A stretch of DNA of 64,000 nt from Allorhizobium undicola ORS 992 = ATCC 700741. GTDB lineage: Bacteria > Pseudomonadota > Alphaproteobacteria > Rhizobiales > Rhizobiaceae. The stretch is taken from positions 1-64,000 of the forward strand of contig NZ_JHXQ01000010.1 in the NCBI RefSeq assembly GCF_000621665.1. The letters run 5' to 3'. The position numbers and the translations under genes are program-made. Every line of letters starts with the position of its first letter. The first letter of the stretch is position 1. The notes under the pieces were generated by a model. That model was not told where the DNA came from, made no database searches, and worked only from the letters and a program-made list of their open reading frames with translations. Below, in pieces: positions 46,338 through 54,300 of this stretch.

Positions 46338-47624
46338 ATGACCAGAAAAATCCTGCCAGTCCTTTCCCTGCTGTTCGGCACGCTGTTTCTCTTCCTTGGC
46401 AACGGGCTGCACAGTCTGCTTTTGCCGGTGCGCGGCTCGGCGGAAGGCTATTCCAACGAAGTCCTTGGCTTTCTTGGAACAGCCTGGGCAAGCGGCTTTG
46501 TTCTGGGGTGCTTTTTTGCGCCAAAGCTGGTGATGCGCATTGGCCATGTGCGCGCCTTTTCAAGTTTCATTGCGCTGATTGCCATCATTGCGCTGTTGAC
46601 GGGCATGGTCGTGGAACAGCATAGCTGGGTGGCGCTCAGGGCGCTGACCGGCTTCTGCACCGCCGGCACGTCGATGATTATCGAAAGCTGGCTGAACGAG
46701 CGCGCCAGCAATGAAAGCCGTGGGGCGATTTTTTCCTTCTACATTTCCGTCACGCTGTTCGGCGCGGTTGGCGGCCAGATGATGGTGGCCTTTGGCAATG
46801 TCCATTCCACCATCCTCTTCATGATCTGCGGCATTCTCTACTGCCTCGCCATGCTGCCCACCACGCTTTCCACGGCGGCCTCGCCGCAGCCGCTCAAATC
46901 CGTGAAACTCGATCTTCGGAAACTCTACCGCAACTCGCCGGTGTCCTGTGTCGGCATTCTGCTGATCGGCATTGCCAATGGCGCTTATGGCACCTTGGGG
47001 GCTGTGTTCGCCTCGCGTGTCGGCCTGCCCGATGCGACCATCGCCACAATGCTGTCGATCACCATTTTTGCTGGGGCCGCCGCACAATTTCCCGCAGGCC
47101 GTCTTTCGGACATGACCGACCGCCGTTACGTGCTGGCCGCGATTGCCCTCGTTGGCTTTCTCGCAGCCCTGCTGCTCATCATCTTCCGCCCGCAGGCGGC
47201 AATACTGCTCATTCCCATCGTCGCGCTTTATGGCGCTGCGGCAAACTCGCTCTATCCCATTGCAGTGGCCCACGCCAATGACTTCGCCGACAGCGGCGAT
47301 TTCGTCAAAGTCTCCGGCGGGTTGTTGTTGCTGTACGGCATCGGCACCATTATCGGCCCGACGCTTGGCGGCCCGGTCATGACCTGGTTCGGGCCTCACG
47401 CCCTGTTTGCCGTCACCGCCGTGGCGCATCTCTTGCTGTTTGCCTACGCCCTGATCCGCAGCCGTATGCGCGCCTCTCGCCCGGCAGAGGCAAAGCCCAA
47501 TTTCGGCCTTGCCAGCGCCGGTGTCTCGCAGATTGCCACCACGCCGCAATCGGCCAAACTCGATCCGCGCGCGCCCAAGAACGGATCTGGCGAAACAGAC
47601 CGGGCAACGGGCGCAAGGTCATAA
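46338..47624 (+). CDS. MFS transporter
   Basis: The 428-residue permease has 12 predicted helices. The YcaD/UMF-like group is suggested by GNGLHSLLLPVRGSAEGYSNEVLGFLGTAWASGFVLGCFFAPKL at the start, the helix-4/5 motif RALTGFCTAGTSMIIESWLNERA, and AGRLSDMTDRR between helices 8 and 9. The substrate is unknown. The hydrophilic C-terminus of about 50 residues is longer than usual. A DUF1192 gene starts 14 bp after its stop and is probably cotranscribed. Confidence 0.9.
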   Translation: MTRKILPVLSLLFGTLFLFLGNGLHSLLLPVRGSAEGYSNEVLGFLGTAWASGFVLGCFFAPKLVMRIGHVRAFSSFIALIAIIALLTGMVVEQHSWVALRALTGFCTAGTSMIIESWLNERASNESRGAIFSFYISVTLFGAVGGQMMVAFGNVHSTILFMICGILYCLAMLPTTLSTAASPQPLKSVKLDLRKLYRNSPVSCVGILLIGIANGAYGTLGAVFASRVGLPDATIATMLSITIFAGAAAQFPAGRLSDMTDRRYVLAAIALVGFLAALLLIIFRPQAAILLIPIVALYGAAANSLYPIAVAHANDFADSGDFVKVSGGLLLLYGIGTIIGPTLGGPVMTWFGPHALFAVTAVAHLLLFAYALIRSRMRASRPAEAKPNFGLASAGVSQIATTPQSAKLDPRAPKNGSGETDRATGARS

Positions 47625-47638
47625 GAAAGAAAGCCGCC

Positions 47639-47827
47639 ATGGAAGAAGAACGCCCACCCCGCAAGAGCGACCATGTCATCGGCTCCGACCTGTCGCTGCT
47701 CTCCGCCGATGAGTTGAAACTGCGAATCACCCTGGTGGAACAGGAGATCGAGCGCCTGAAAACCGCCCTTTCAACGAAGGCAGAGGGCCGGATGGCCGCC
47801 GAGGCGCTGTTTTCGCGCAAACCCTGA
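47639..47827 (+). CDS. DUF1192-family protein
   Basis: The 62-residue protein has the alphaproteobacterial DUF1192 pattern: an acidic N-terminus, HVIGSDLSLLSADELKLRI, then a short coiled coil EQEIERLKTALSTKAEGRMAAEALF. Function unknown. It follows the MFS gene closely and precedes the rcdA upstream region; DUF1192 and DUF1465 genes are often near each other in this order. Confidence 0.85.
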   Translation: MEEERPPRKSDHVIGSDLSLLSADELKLRITLVEQEIERLKTALSTKAEGRMAAEALFSRKP

Positions 47828-47932
47828 GAAATATGATCCAGAATATTACAGCGGCGCGTTACTGTATTGTATCGAACGCGCTTGCAGCAACGCATTTCGC
47901 CGGGGGCATCAACGTCTATTATTGTACCAGTA

Positions 47933-47947
47933 TTAACCTTTTGTTAA
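47933..47947 (+). promoter_or_regulatory. CtrA box 1 (perfect TTAA-N7-TTAA)
   Basis: TTAA-CCTTTTG-TTAA lies 14 bp upstream of a TATAAA -10 element (47962-47967), the spacing expected for a CtrA-activated promoter. It is placed at the head of the candidate small RNA. Confidence 0.65.
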
Positions 47948-47973
47948 GCCTTATCAGTAATTATAAAATACAT

Positions 47974-48070
47974 CCAGTTCTTCTGGATTCAGGCAGTTTC
48001 ACCGCTTGGCGAATTGGTCTGATTTTTCTCCCTGTTTTACCTTGAGAGCCGCTTCTGCGGCTCTTTTTTT
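47974..48070 (+). ncRNA. Candidate small RNA upstream of rcdA
   Basis: A roughly 95-nt unit is inferred between the -10 element at 47962-47967 and the terminator at 48045-48070. It is AT-rich, contains a small hairpin (CCAGTTCTTCTGG, 47973-47985) and a C/T-rich single-stranded tract (TTTTTCTCCCTGTTTTACC), and has no convincing reading frame. RNA data would be needed to prove it. Confidence 0.45.
48045..48070 (+). terminator. Strong rho-independent terminator
   Basis: AGAGCCGC-TTCT-GCGGCTCT followed by seven T. It lies 218 bp after the nearest gene (DUF1192), which supports a separate short transcript. Confidence 0.93.
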
Positions 48071-48103
48071 GCTTTGACGCTGTTTTATGTAAAACTGTGG
48101 GAA

Positions 48104-48118
48104 TTAACCCTTTCTTAA
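48104..48118 (+). promoter_or_regulatory. CtrA box 2 (perfect TTAA-N7-TTAA)
   Basis: TTAA-CCCTTTC-TTAA lies 216 bp upstream of the rcdA start and 34 bp after the terminator, so it could control rcdA itself. Confidence 0.6.
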
Positions 48119-48333
48119 TAAACAGCTTGCGGTTTTGCGCTAATGGTAGCATCGTGGCCTCAATGGAAAGGCGGAACAGACCCGTTGATCGCCGCCGACC
48201 TGATTTGTGATGCGTAATACCAGACATGTGATGGAACGGCCTGGCAAGGCGATCCGTTTCCCGCTCAGGAAACCAAACGCTGCCATGGCGCATTCATCAC
48301 TGAGAGCGATGGTATAAGACAGGGATAATGCCG

Positions 48334-48849
48334 ATGTCTGAACTCGGATTGAATACGGTAAGTTTTGCCGGGCGCGTTGCCTCATCGTCGCAATTCAAGG
48401 CCACTTATGCTGAAGGCATGGGCCTCGTCGAAGAGACTGCCGCCTATCTCGATGGCCCTGGCCGCGCGGCTGCAAAGGTTTTGCCGCGCATGGCCTCGGT
48501 GCTCTATGCTGCCGAATCCATGCGGCTCACCACCCGCCTGATGCAGATGGCATCCTGGCTTCTGCTGCAACGCGCCGTGAACAACGGCGAAATGTCGCGC
48601 GAGCAGGTGCTGTCGGAAAAAAGCAAGGTGCGCCTCGACGGCTTCAACGTCGATAAAAATGCGCCCGGCTGGGGTGATCTTCCCGAAGGTTTCCGGGATC
48701 TGATCGAGCGCTCGTTGCGCCTGCAAAATCGCATTGCCCTGCTGGATCGTGAGATCTATCGCCCGGCGGATCAGGAAATCGTTCCCGACAACGAAAACAG
48801 CGTTCAGGCGCAGCTCAACCTGCTGCGCACCGCCTTCAACGCGAGCTGA
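48334..48849 (+). CDS. rcdA: DUF1465-family protein, RcdA-like
   Basis: The 171-residue all-helical protein belongs to the DUF1465 family, which contains RcdA of Caulobacter, an adaptor that helps ClpXP degrade the cell-cycle regulator CtrA. Recognisable blocks are FAGRVASSSQFKATYAEGM, LVEETAAYLDG, AESMRLTTRLMQMASWLLLQRAV and LPEGFRDLIERSLRLQNRIALLDRE. I use the ATG at 48334, 9 nt after AGGG; an ATG two codons earlier is too close to it. Two CtrA boxes lie upstream, fitting a feedback loop. Terminator directly downstream. Confidence 0.85.
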   Translation: MSELGLNTVSFAGRVASSSQFKATYAEGMGLVEETAAYLDGPGRAAAKVLPRMASVLYAAESMRLTTRLMQMASWLLLQRAVNNGEMSREQVLSEKSKVRLDGFNVDKNAPGWGDLPEGFRDLIERSLRLQNRIALLDREIYRPADQEIVPDNENSVQAQLNLLRTAFNAS

Positions 48850-48881
48850 TAGCCGTTTTCACGCCTCCTATTTGATTATCC

Positions 48882-48912
48882 AGCCCGGCCTGTCTTTCAG
48901 CGCCGGGCTTTT
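48882..48912 (+). terminator. Rho-independent terminator after rcdA
   Basis: AGCCCGGC pairs with GCCGGGCT and ends in TTTTCG, 33 bp after the stop. Confidence 0.85.
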
Positions 48913-48982
48913 CGTTGCCGCATTGTGGGTGAAGTGTTTCGGTCAGTCGCCCGGCCGCAAGGCGTAAACACAGCAGGCATGA

Positions 48983-49012
48983 AAAAAGCCGGAGCAAACG
49001 CTCCGGCTTTAA
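48983..49012 (-). terminator. Rho-independent terminator after rpmE
   Basis: AAAGCCGGAG pairs with CTCCGGCTTT; read on the minus strand it ends in TTTTTTC, about 75 bp beyond rpmE. Confidence 0.88.
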
Positions 49013-49083
49013 AATTCCCGCCAATCAGCCGCAAGGCTGGAAAGACCGCCATCGATCTTTCCATTGCAGGCCTGAAGCGCGGA

Positions 49084-49305
49084 TCAGAGGCCGAGGCCGC
49101 CGAAGCGCTTGTTGAACTTGGAAACGCGGCCACCGCGGTCCATGAGCTGCTGGTTGCCGCCGGTCCAGGCCGGATGTGACTTGGAATCGATTTCCAGGTT
49201 CATCACGGCACCTTCCGAACCCCAGGTGGAGTAGGTTTCGTATTCGGTACCGTCGGTCATGACGACCTTGATCTTGTGGTAGTCGGGATGAATGCTAGCC
49301 TTCAT
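49084..49305 (-). CDS. rpmE: 50S ribosomal protein L31 (zinc-free form)
   Basis: The 73-residue protein starts [20 protein letters not shown] and ends in [13 protein letters not shown], typical of L31 in Rhizobiales. It has no cysteine at all, so the zinc-ribbon of the metal-binding form is absent. L31 helps bridge the ribosomal subunits. It is transcribed alone. The Brucellaceae L31 is normally of this type, so the lack of Cys does not by itself indicate a zinc-starvation paralogue. Confidence 0.95.
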   Translation of the reverse strand: MKASIHPDYHKIKVVMTDGTEYETYSTWGSEGAVMNLEIDSKSHPAWTGGNQQLMDRGGRVSKFNKRFGGLGL

Positions 49306-49507
49306 GACGTATTCCTGCTGTGCCGTTGGGGTCCAATATGCCGCAATTGCGTCAGCCGACCCTTTTTAATAAATGAAGCCGTAGTCCGATCAGGCCACGG
49401 CTTCCCAATTCGATGGGCTGCCTATACATGAAGGTGACAAAGATAACAAGGCCCCCGCCGCATCAAGCGGGCCCCTGCGGGTTCTGCCGGGCAAGGGCGG
49501 AAAGCGC

Positions 49508-49613
49508 TACTGCATAATTCCTTAAACCGGAATCGATTTAAGGTGGAAATCATGCAGCAGTTTTAAAGTGTTACAGCGTCTTTTGTGCGTTTGATAAAAC
49601 GCACGGCGCTGTA
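49508..49613 (-). repeat. Bru-RS-like repeat before the ABC exporter gene
   Basis: This 106-bp inverted copy (hairpin B first) runs TA to TA and ends 22 bp before the exporter start codon. The remaining 202 bp between rpmE and this repeat show no gene. Confidence 0.8.
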
Positions 49614-49635
49614 TGTGAATGTGGAGGGAAGAGAG

Positions 49636-51435
49636 TTGGAACAAGCCGCAGCCGAGCCTAGAAAATCCAGAAGTCTCAAGCCGCTTTCAAGGCTCAACCC
49701 TTATCTTCTTCGTTATCGCGGCATGGCGCTGGCGGCATTGTTCTTTCTGGCGCTCGCGGCTGTCACGACCCTTGCGCTGCCGCTTGCCGTTCGCCGCATG
49801 ATCGATCATGGTTTTGCCTCGCAGGACGCCAGCTTTATCAACGATTATTTCGCCATGGTCATCGTGCTGGCGCTGGTCATGGCCGTCTCCAGCGCCATGC
49901 GCTATTATTATGTCATCACCATCGGCGACAGGATCGTTTCGGATCTGCGTCGCGAAGTATTTTCGCATGTGACGCGCCTCTCCCCCGCATTTTACGACAT
50001 CAACCAGTCGGGGGAAATCGTCTCGCGGCTGACGGCGGATGCCACGCAAATCAGATCGGCGGTCGGCGCCAGCGCGTCCGTTGCGCTGCGCAACACCATC
50101 ATGTGTCTGGGGGCTGTGGTCATGATGATCTATACCAGCCCGAAACTTTCGGTCATGGTGCTGGCCGCCATTCCGGTCATCGTGTTTCCGTTGATTGCCT
50201 TTGGCCGCTCCGTGCGCCGCCGCTCGCGCGCCGCGCAGGATTGTCTGGCAGAGGCCAGCGCCTTTGCCGGTGAAAGCATTGGCGCCAGCCGCACGGTTCA
50301 GGCTTTCAACGCCGAAGCTGCCGCAGAGGCGCGTTATGGTCGCGCCGTCGAAGATGCGTTCCAGGCGGCCCGCAAAGCGGTAAAGGCGCGTGCGGTGCTG
50401 ACCGGCGTTGCCATCACGCTAGTCTTCGGCAGCATTGCGGGCGTTCTCTGGTATGGCGCGCAATCAGTGCTGAACGGCACGCTTTCGGCCGGAACGCTCA
50501 GCCAGTTCGTTCTTTATTCTGTTATTGCCGCAAGCTCGCTTGGGCAGCTTTCCGAAGTCTGGGGAGAGCTTATGCAATCGGCCGGAGCTGCCGAACGGCT
50601 CATGGAACTGATCGCCGAAATTTCACCCATCCGCTCACCGGAAACGCCGGAGCTTTTGCCGCAACCGCCGCTGGGCGAGGTCCGCTTCGAAAACCTGCAT
50701 TTTGCCTATCCCAGCCGTCCGGGGCGTTCGGCGCTGAAGGGGCTCGATTTTTCCGTTCGCGGCGGCGAGACCGTGGCCATCGTTGGCCCGTCAGGGGCTG
50801 GCAAAAGCACGATCTTCTCGCTGATCCTGCGCTTTTACGATCCGGCAAGCGGCCGTATCTGCCTTGATGGCAAGGATATTCGCAACGTCGATCTTGACGC
50901 GCTGCGCCAACGCCTTGCCATCGTCCCGCAGGATGTCACGATCTTCTCAGGTACGGTGCATGAAAACATCGCCTTCAGCCGCCCGGACGCCAGCCGCGAG
51001 CAGGTGATTGCCGCAGCGCGCGCTGCGCAGGCCGCGGAATTCATCGACAAGCTGGACAAGGGCTATGACAGCCGGGTCGGCGAACGCGGCGTTACCCTTT
51101 CCGGCGGTCAGCGTCAGCGCATCGCCATTGCCAGAGCAATCCTCAAGGATGCACCGGTGCTGCTGCTGGACGAGGCGACCTCGGCGCTGGATGCCGAAAG
51201 CGAAACGCTGGTGCAAAAGGCGCTCGATGAACTGATGCAGAACCGCACCACACTGGTCATCGCCCACCGCCTTGCCACTGTCCTGAAGGCCGATCGCATT
51301 CTGGTGGTGGATGACGGCCGGGTGGTGGAACAGGGCACCCATCAAAGCCTGATCCGCGATGGCGGCCTTTATGCCAAGCTTGCCCGGCTGCAATTCCATG
51401 CCAGCGACGAGGACAGGATGGCGGGGGTGGAGTAA
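49636..51435 (+). CDS. ABC exporter, fused membrane and ATPase domains
   Basis: The 599-residue half-transporter has six membrane helices (about 30-320) of the type I exporter fold. The ATPase domain has Walker A GPSGAGKST, Q-loop IVPQDVTIFSG, signature LSGGQRQRIAIARAIL, Walker B APVLLLDEATSALD and the H-loop VIAHRLATVL. Lipid, drug or polysaccharide export are possible (MsbA/ExsA-like). I start at TTG 49636, preceded by GGAGGGAAGAG at good distance; the frame extends upstream into the Bru-RS-like repeat, which cannot be original coding sequence. The repeat may have displaced the native promoter. Confidence 0.9.
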   Translation: MEQAAAEPRKSRSLKPLSRLNPYLLRYRGMALAALFFLALAAVTTLALPLAVRRMIDHGFASQDASFINDYFAMVIVLALVMAVSSAMRYYYVITIGDRIVSDLRREVFSHVTRLSPAFYDINQSGEIVSRLTADATQIRSAVGASASVALRNTIMCLGAVVMMIYTSPKLSVMVLAAIPVIVFPLIAFGRSVRRRSRAAQDCLAEASAFAGESIGASRTVQAFNAEAAAEARYGRAVEDAFQAARKAVKARAVLTGVAITLVFGSIAGVLWYGAQSVLNGTLSAGTLSQFVLYSVIAASSLGQLSEVWGELMQSAGAAERLMELIAEISPIRSPETPELLPQPPLGEVRFENLHFAYPSRPGRSALKGLDFSVRGGETVAIVGPSGAGKSTIFSLILRFYDPASGRICLDGKDIRNVDLDALRQRLAIVPQDVTIFSGTVHENIAFSRPDASREQVIAAARAAQAAEFIDKLDKGYDSRVGERGVTLSGGQRQRIAIARAILKDAPVLLLDEATSALDAESETLVQKALDELMQNRTTLVIAHRLATVLKADRILVVDDGRVVEQGTHQSLIRDGGLYAKLARLQFHASDEDRMAGVE

Positions 51436-51482
51436 AAGCTTTTCCAGGAAAAGTGCTCAGCGGTTTTCCGTCAGGAAATGCG
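51435..51482 (+). repeat. Partial RIME1-like module
   Basis: AAAGCTTTTCCAGGAAAAGT then CAGCGGTTTTCCGTCAGGAAATGCG equals the left module of the RIME1-like repeats without the second hairpin. It lies between two converging genes. Confidence 0.65.
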
Positions 51483-51496
51483 CTGGCCTGGACGGG

Positions 51497-53143
51497 TCAG
51501 CGCAGCACGCTCTTGCCCGCGACCCGGCCTGAGAACAGGCAGCCGCCCAGAAACGTGCCTTCCAGTGCCTTATAGCCATGCATTCCGCCGCCGCCAAAAC
51601 CGGCAGCTTCACCCACGGCATGAAGGCCGGGGACGATATTGCCGTCGCTGCCCAGCACCCGCGCATCGAGATCCGTTTCGATCCCGCCCAATGTCTTGCG
51701 GGTCAGAATATGCAGGCGTACGGCAATCAGCGGCCCATGGTCGGGGTCGAGCAGCCGGTGCGGGCGGGCGGTACGCATCAGCTTGTCGCCCAGATAGTTA
51801 CGGGCGCCGCGAATGGCTGTCACCTGCGCATCCTTGGCAAAGGGATTGGTCAATTGCCCATCCCGTGCTTCGATCTGCTGGCGCAGATGAGCAGCATCCA
51901 GCCGGTTTTCGCCGGTTATGGCATTCATCGCCGTCACCAGTTCCTCAAGCGTGCCGCGAACGGCAAAATCCTCGCCCTGTTCCATGAAGGCCTTGACCGG
52001 CCCCGGCGGCTCCTTGCCCAGCCGCTTCAACAGCAGGGGGATATTGCGGCCGGTGAGATCGGGATTTTGCTCCGAACCGGACAGGGCAAATTCCTTGCGG
52101 ATAATGTCCTTGGTGAGAATGAACCAGCTATAGTCACTCTTGCGCTGGCGCAGGATTTTCAGCGTTTCCAGCGTATCGAAGCCCGGCATGGCAGGTGCCG
52201 GCAGCCGATGTCCATCGGCGTCGCACCAGAAGGATGAGGGTCCGGGTAAAATGCGAATGCCGTGATTGGGCCAGATAGGATCAAAATTCTTCAAGCCCTC
52301 GGTATAATGCCACATGCGGTCGGGGTTGATGATCCTGGCGCCCGCCTCCTGCGAAATCGCCATCATGCGCCCGTCCACATGCGCTGGAACGCCTGAAACC
52401 ATGAAGGGTGGCGGCTCGCCCAGCCGGTCCACCGGCCAATTGCGGCGCACCAGCGCGTGATTGCCGCCGATGCCGCCGGAAGCGACGATCACCGCCTGCG
52501 CCGAATAGGCGAAATCTCCCACCACCTCGCGGCTGCTGGCCTCGCCTCGTCCCACGCCATCGATCGGCAGCAGCACACCGGAGATGCCGGTGACGTGTCC
52601 ATTCGTCACCGTCAGCCGGTCCACCCGATGGCGGAAGCGCAAAACAAGTCGCCCTTCTGCCGAAAGTTTATGGGCGAGCTTGACGAAGGGTTCCAGCACC
52701 CCCGGCCCCGTTCCCCAGGTGACGTGAAAGCGCGGCACGGAATTGCCATGGCTATCGGCCAGAGCGCCGCCGCGCTCAGCCCAACCGACCACGGGAAACC
52801 AGCGCATTCCAAGGCCATGCAGCCAGGAGCGCTTTTCACCCCCGGCAAAATCCAGATAGGCTTCTGCCCATTGCCGGGGCCAGAAATCCTCCGCCCGGTC
52901 GAAACCGGCCGCGCCGAACCAGTCCTGCCGGGCCAGTTCCAGACTGTCTTTCACCCGCATTCGCCGCTGCTCGGGGCTATCGACAAAAAACAGCCCGCCG
53001 AGGGACCAGAAGGCCTGCCCCCCAAGGTTCTGCTCTCCCTCCTGATCGACGAGGCACACCTTCAGCCCCCGCGATGCAGCCTCGGTGGCCGCGACAAGAC
53101 CGGCAAGCCCTGCCCCGACGACAATCACATCGAACGCGTCCAT
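51497..53143 (-). CDS. FAD-binding dehydrogenase (KsdD/fumarate reductase-like)
   Basis: The 548-residue flavoprotein has the N-terminal dinucleotide motif VIVVGAGLAGLVAATEAASRG, then an ED-rich segment, and the FAD_binding_2 features GGQAFWSLGGLFFVDSPEQRRMR, AQAVIVASGGIGGN and the C-terminal GLHAVGEAAGFGGGGMHGYKALEGTFLGGCLFSGRVAG. This subgroup (annotated as FAD-binding dehydrogenase in many proteobacteria) resembles 3-ketosteroid dehydrogenases; the substrate is unknown. It stands alone between the ABC exporter and the OmpA-like gene. Confidence 0.85.
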   Translation of the reverse strand: MDAFDVIVVGAGLAGLVAATEAASRGLKVCLVDQEGEQNLGGQAFWSLGGLFFVDSPEQRRMRVKDSLELARQDWFGAAGFDRAEDFWPRQWAEAYLDFAGGEKRSWLHGLGMRWFPVVGWAERGGALADSHGNSVPRFHVTWGTGPGVLEPFVKLAHKLSAEGRLVLRFRHRVDRLTVTNGHVTGISGVLLPIDGVGRGEASSREVVGDFAYSAQAVIVASGGIGGNHALVRRNWPVDRLGEPPPFMVSGVPAHVDGRMMAISQEAGARIINPDRMWHYTEGLKNFDPIWPNHGIRILPGPSSFWCDADGHRLPAPAMPGFDTLETLKILRQRKSDYSWFILTKDIIRKEFALSGSEQNPDLTGRNIPLLLKRLGKEPPGPVKAFMEQGEDFAVRGTLEELVTAMNAITGENRLDAAHLRQQIEARDGQLTNPFAKDAQVTAIRGARNYLGDKLMRTARPHRLLDPDHGPLIAVRLHILTRKTLGGIETDLDARVLGSDGNIVPGLHAVGEAAGFGGGGMHGYKALEGTFLGGCLFSGRVAGKSVLR

Positions 53144-53268
53144 CTCTCCTCCCGGAAACGGTTTCGTTTACTCTTACGAAAACGTCAAAACTTTGCAAGG
53201 CAAAGTTGATGGCTGGATAAGGATGGCAACAGCGACCAAAGCCCGCGCCCACATCGTCTGGAAATGCC

Positions 53269-54300
53269 TTATTTCTCCGTCAGCTTCAGCTCGATGCGGC
53301 GGTTCTGGCTGCGGGCTTCCGGCGTGTCGCCGGGGGCGATGGGTTGGAACTCGCCAAACCCTGCCGCCGCCAGCCGGTCGGCGGGAACGCCTTTGGAAAT
53401 CAGGAACTTCACCACCGAAATCGCCCGCGCCGAAGACAGCGCCCAATTGTCCGGATAGCGGCCCGTGCCGGAAAGCGGCACATTGTCCGTATGGCCATCG
53501 ACCCGCAGAACCCAGTTGATGTCGGGTGGAATTTCGCGGGCAAGGTCCACCAGCGCCGTGGCAAGCTTTGCCATTTCATCCAACCCTTGCGGGTTGAGGT
53601 CCGCGCCGCCGGAGGGGAACAGAACCTCCGACTGGAAAACGAAACGGTCCCCGACGATACGGATATTCTGCCGGTCGGAAAGGATTTCCCGAAGCCGCCC
53701 GAAGAAGTCCGAGCGGTAGCGGTTCAACTCCTGCACGCGCTGCGCCAGCGCCACGTTCAACCGCCGCCCAAGATCGGCGATCTTGGTTTGCGAGGCCTGA
53801 TCCTTGGCTTCCGAGGCTTGAAGCGCCTGTTCCACGGCGGCGATCTGGGCGCGCAGCGCGGCAATCTGCTGGTTCAGCAGCTCGATCTGGCTCATGGCGC
53901 GGGCGCTGACCTGCTGTTCCTCGTTCAGCTTGCCGGAAAGGTCGTTGATTTTCGCTTCCGATTGCGCCTGCGTGCCGCTGCCGCTCTCCAGCAGGCTTTG
54001 CAGGCGGGACCGCTCGGTCTCCGATTGGGCAAGCGAGGATTGCAGATTGGCAAGCATATCCTCAAGATCCTGCTTGCCGCTTTTTTCCAGCGCCAGCGCC
54101 TGGGTCAGCTCGGCAATCTGGCTGTTGAGCCGCGTCAGCACCTCGTCCTTGCCGGTGATTTCCCGGCTCAGCACGAATTGCGCCACGACAAATACGGTCA
54201 GCAGAAACATGATGGCGATCAGCAGGGTGGAGAGCGCGTCCACGAAACCCGGCCAGTAATCTCCGCCCTTTTCCCGCCTGCGATTGCGCGACAGCGCCAT
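53269..54300 (-). CDS. MotB-like protein with OmpA peptidoglycan-binding domain
   Basis: The 343-residue protein has one N-terminal membrane helix with the proton-channel Asp (YWPGFVDALSTLLIAIMFLLTVFVVAQF). A long coiled coil (about 50-200, many Gln/Ala/Glu/Leu heptads) and a C-terminal OmpA-like domain follow (VLFPSGGADLNPQGL, VLRVDGHTDNVPLSG, NWALSSARAISVVKFLISKGV). Its start shares one base with the stop of the MotA-like gene (TAATG). The coiled coil is much longer than in flagellar MotB. A non-flagellar envelope motor is inferred; no flagellar genes are nearby. Confidence 0.9.
   Translation of the reverse strand: MALSRNRRREKGGDYWPGFVDALSTLLIAIMFLLTVFVVAQFVLSREITGKDEVLTRLNSQIAELTQALALEKSGKQDLEDMLANLQSSLAQSETERSRLQSLLESGSGTQAQSEAKINDLSGKLNEEQQVSARAMSQIELLNQQIAALRAQIAAVEQALQASEAKDQASQTKIADLGRRLNVALAQRVQELNRYRSDFFGRLREILSDRQNIRIVGDRFVFQSEVLFPSGGADLNPQGLDEMAKLATALVDLAREIPPDINWVLRVDGHTDNVPLSGTGRYPDNWALSSARAISVVKFLISKGVPADRLAAAGFGEFQPIAPGDTPEARSQNRRIELKLTEK

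Noticed and set aside
47833..48045. 70-codon frame across the candidate small RNA
   Set aside because: No ribosome site, AT-rich composition unlike neighbours, and it overlaps the CtrA box, the -10 element and the terminator.
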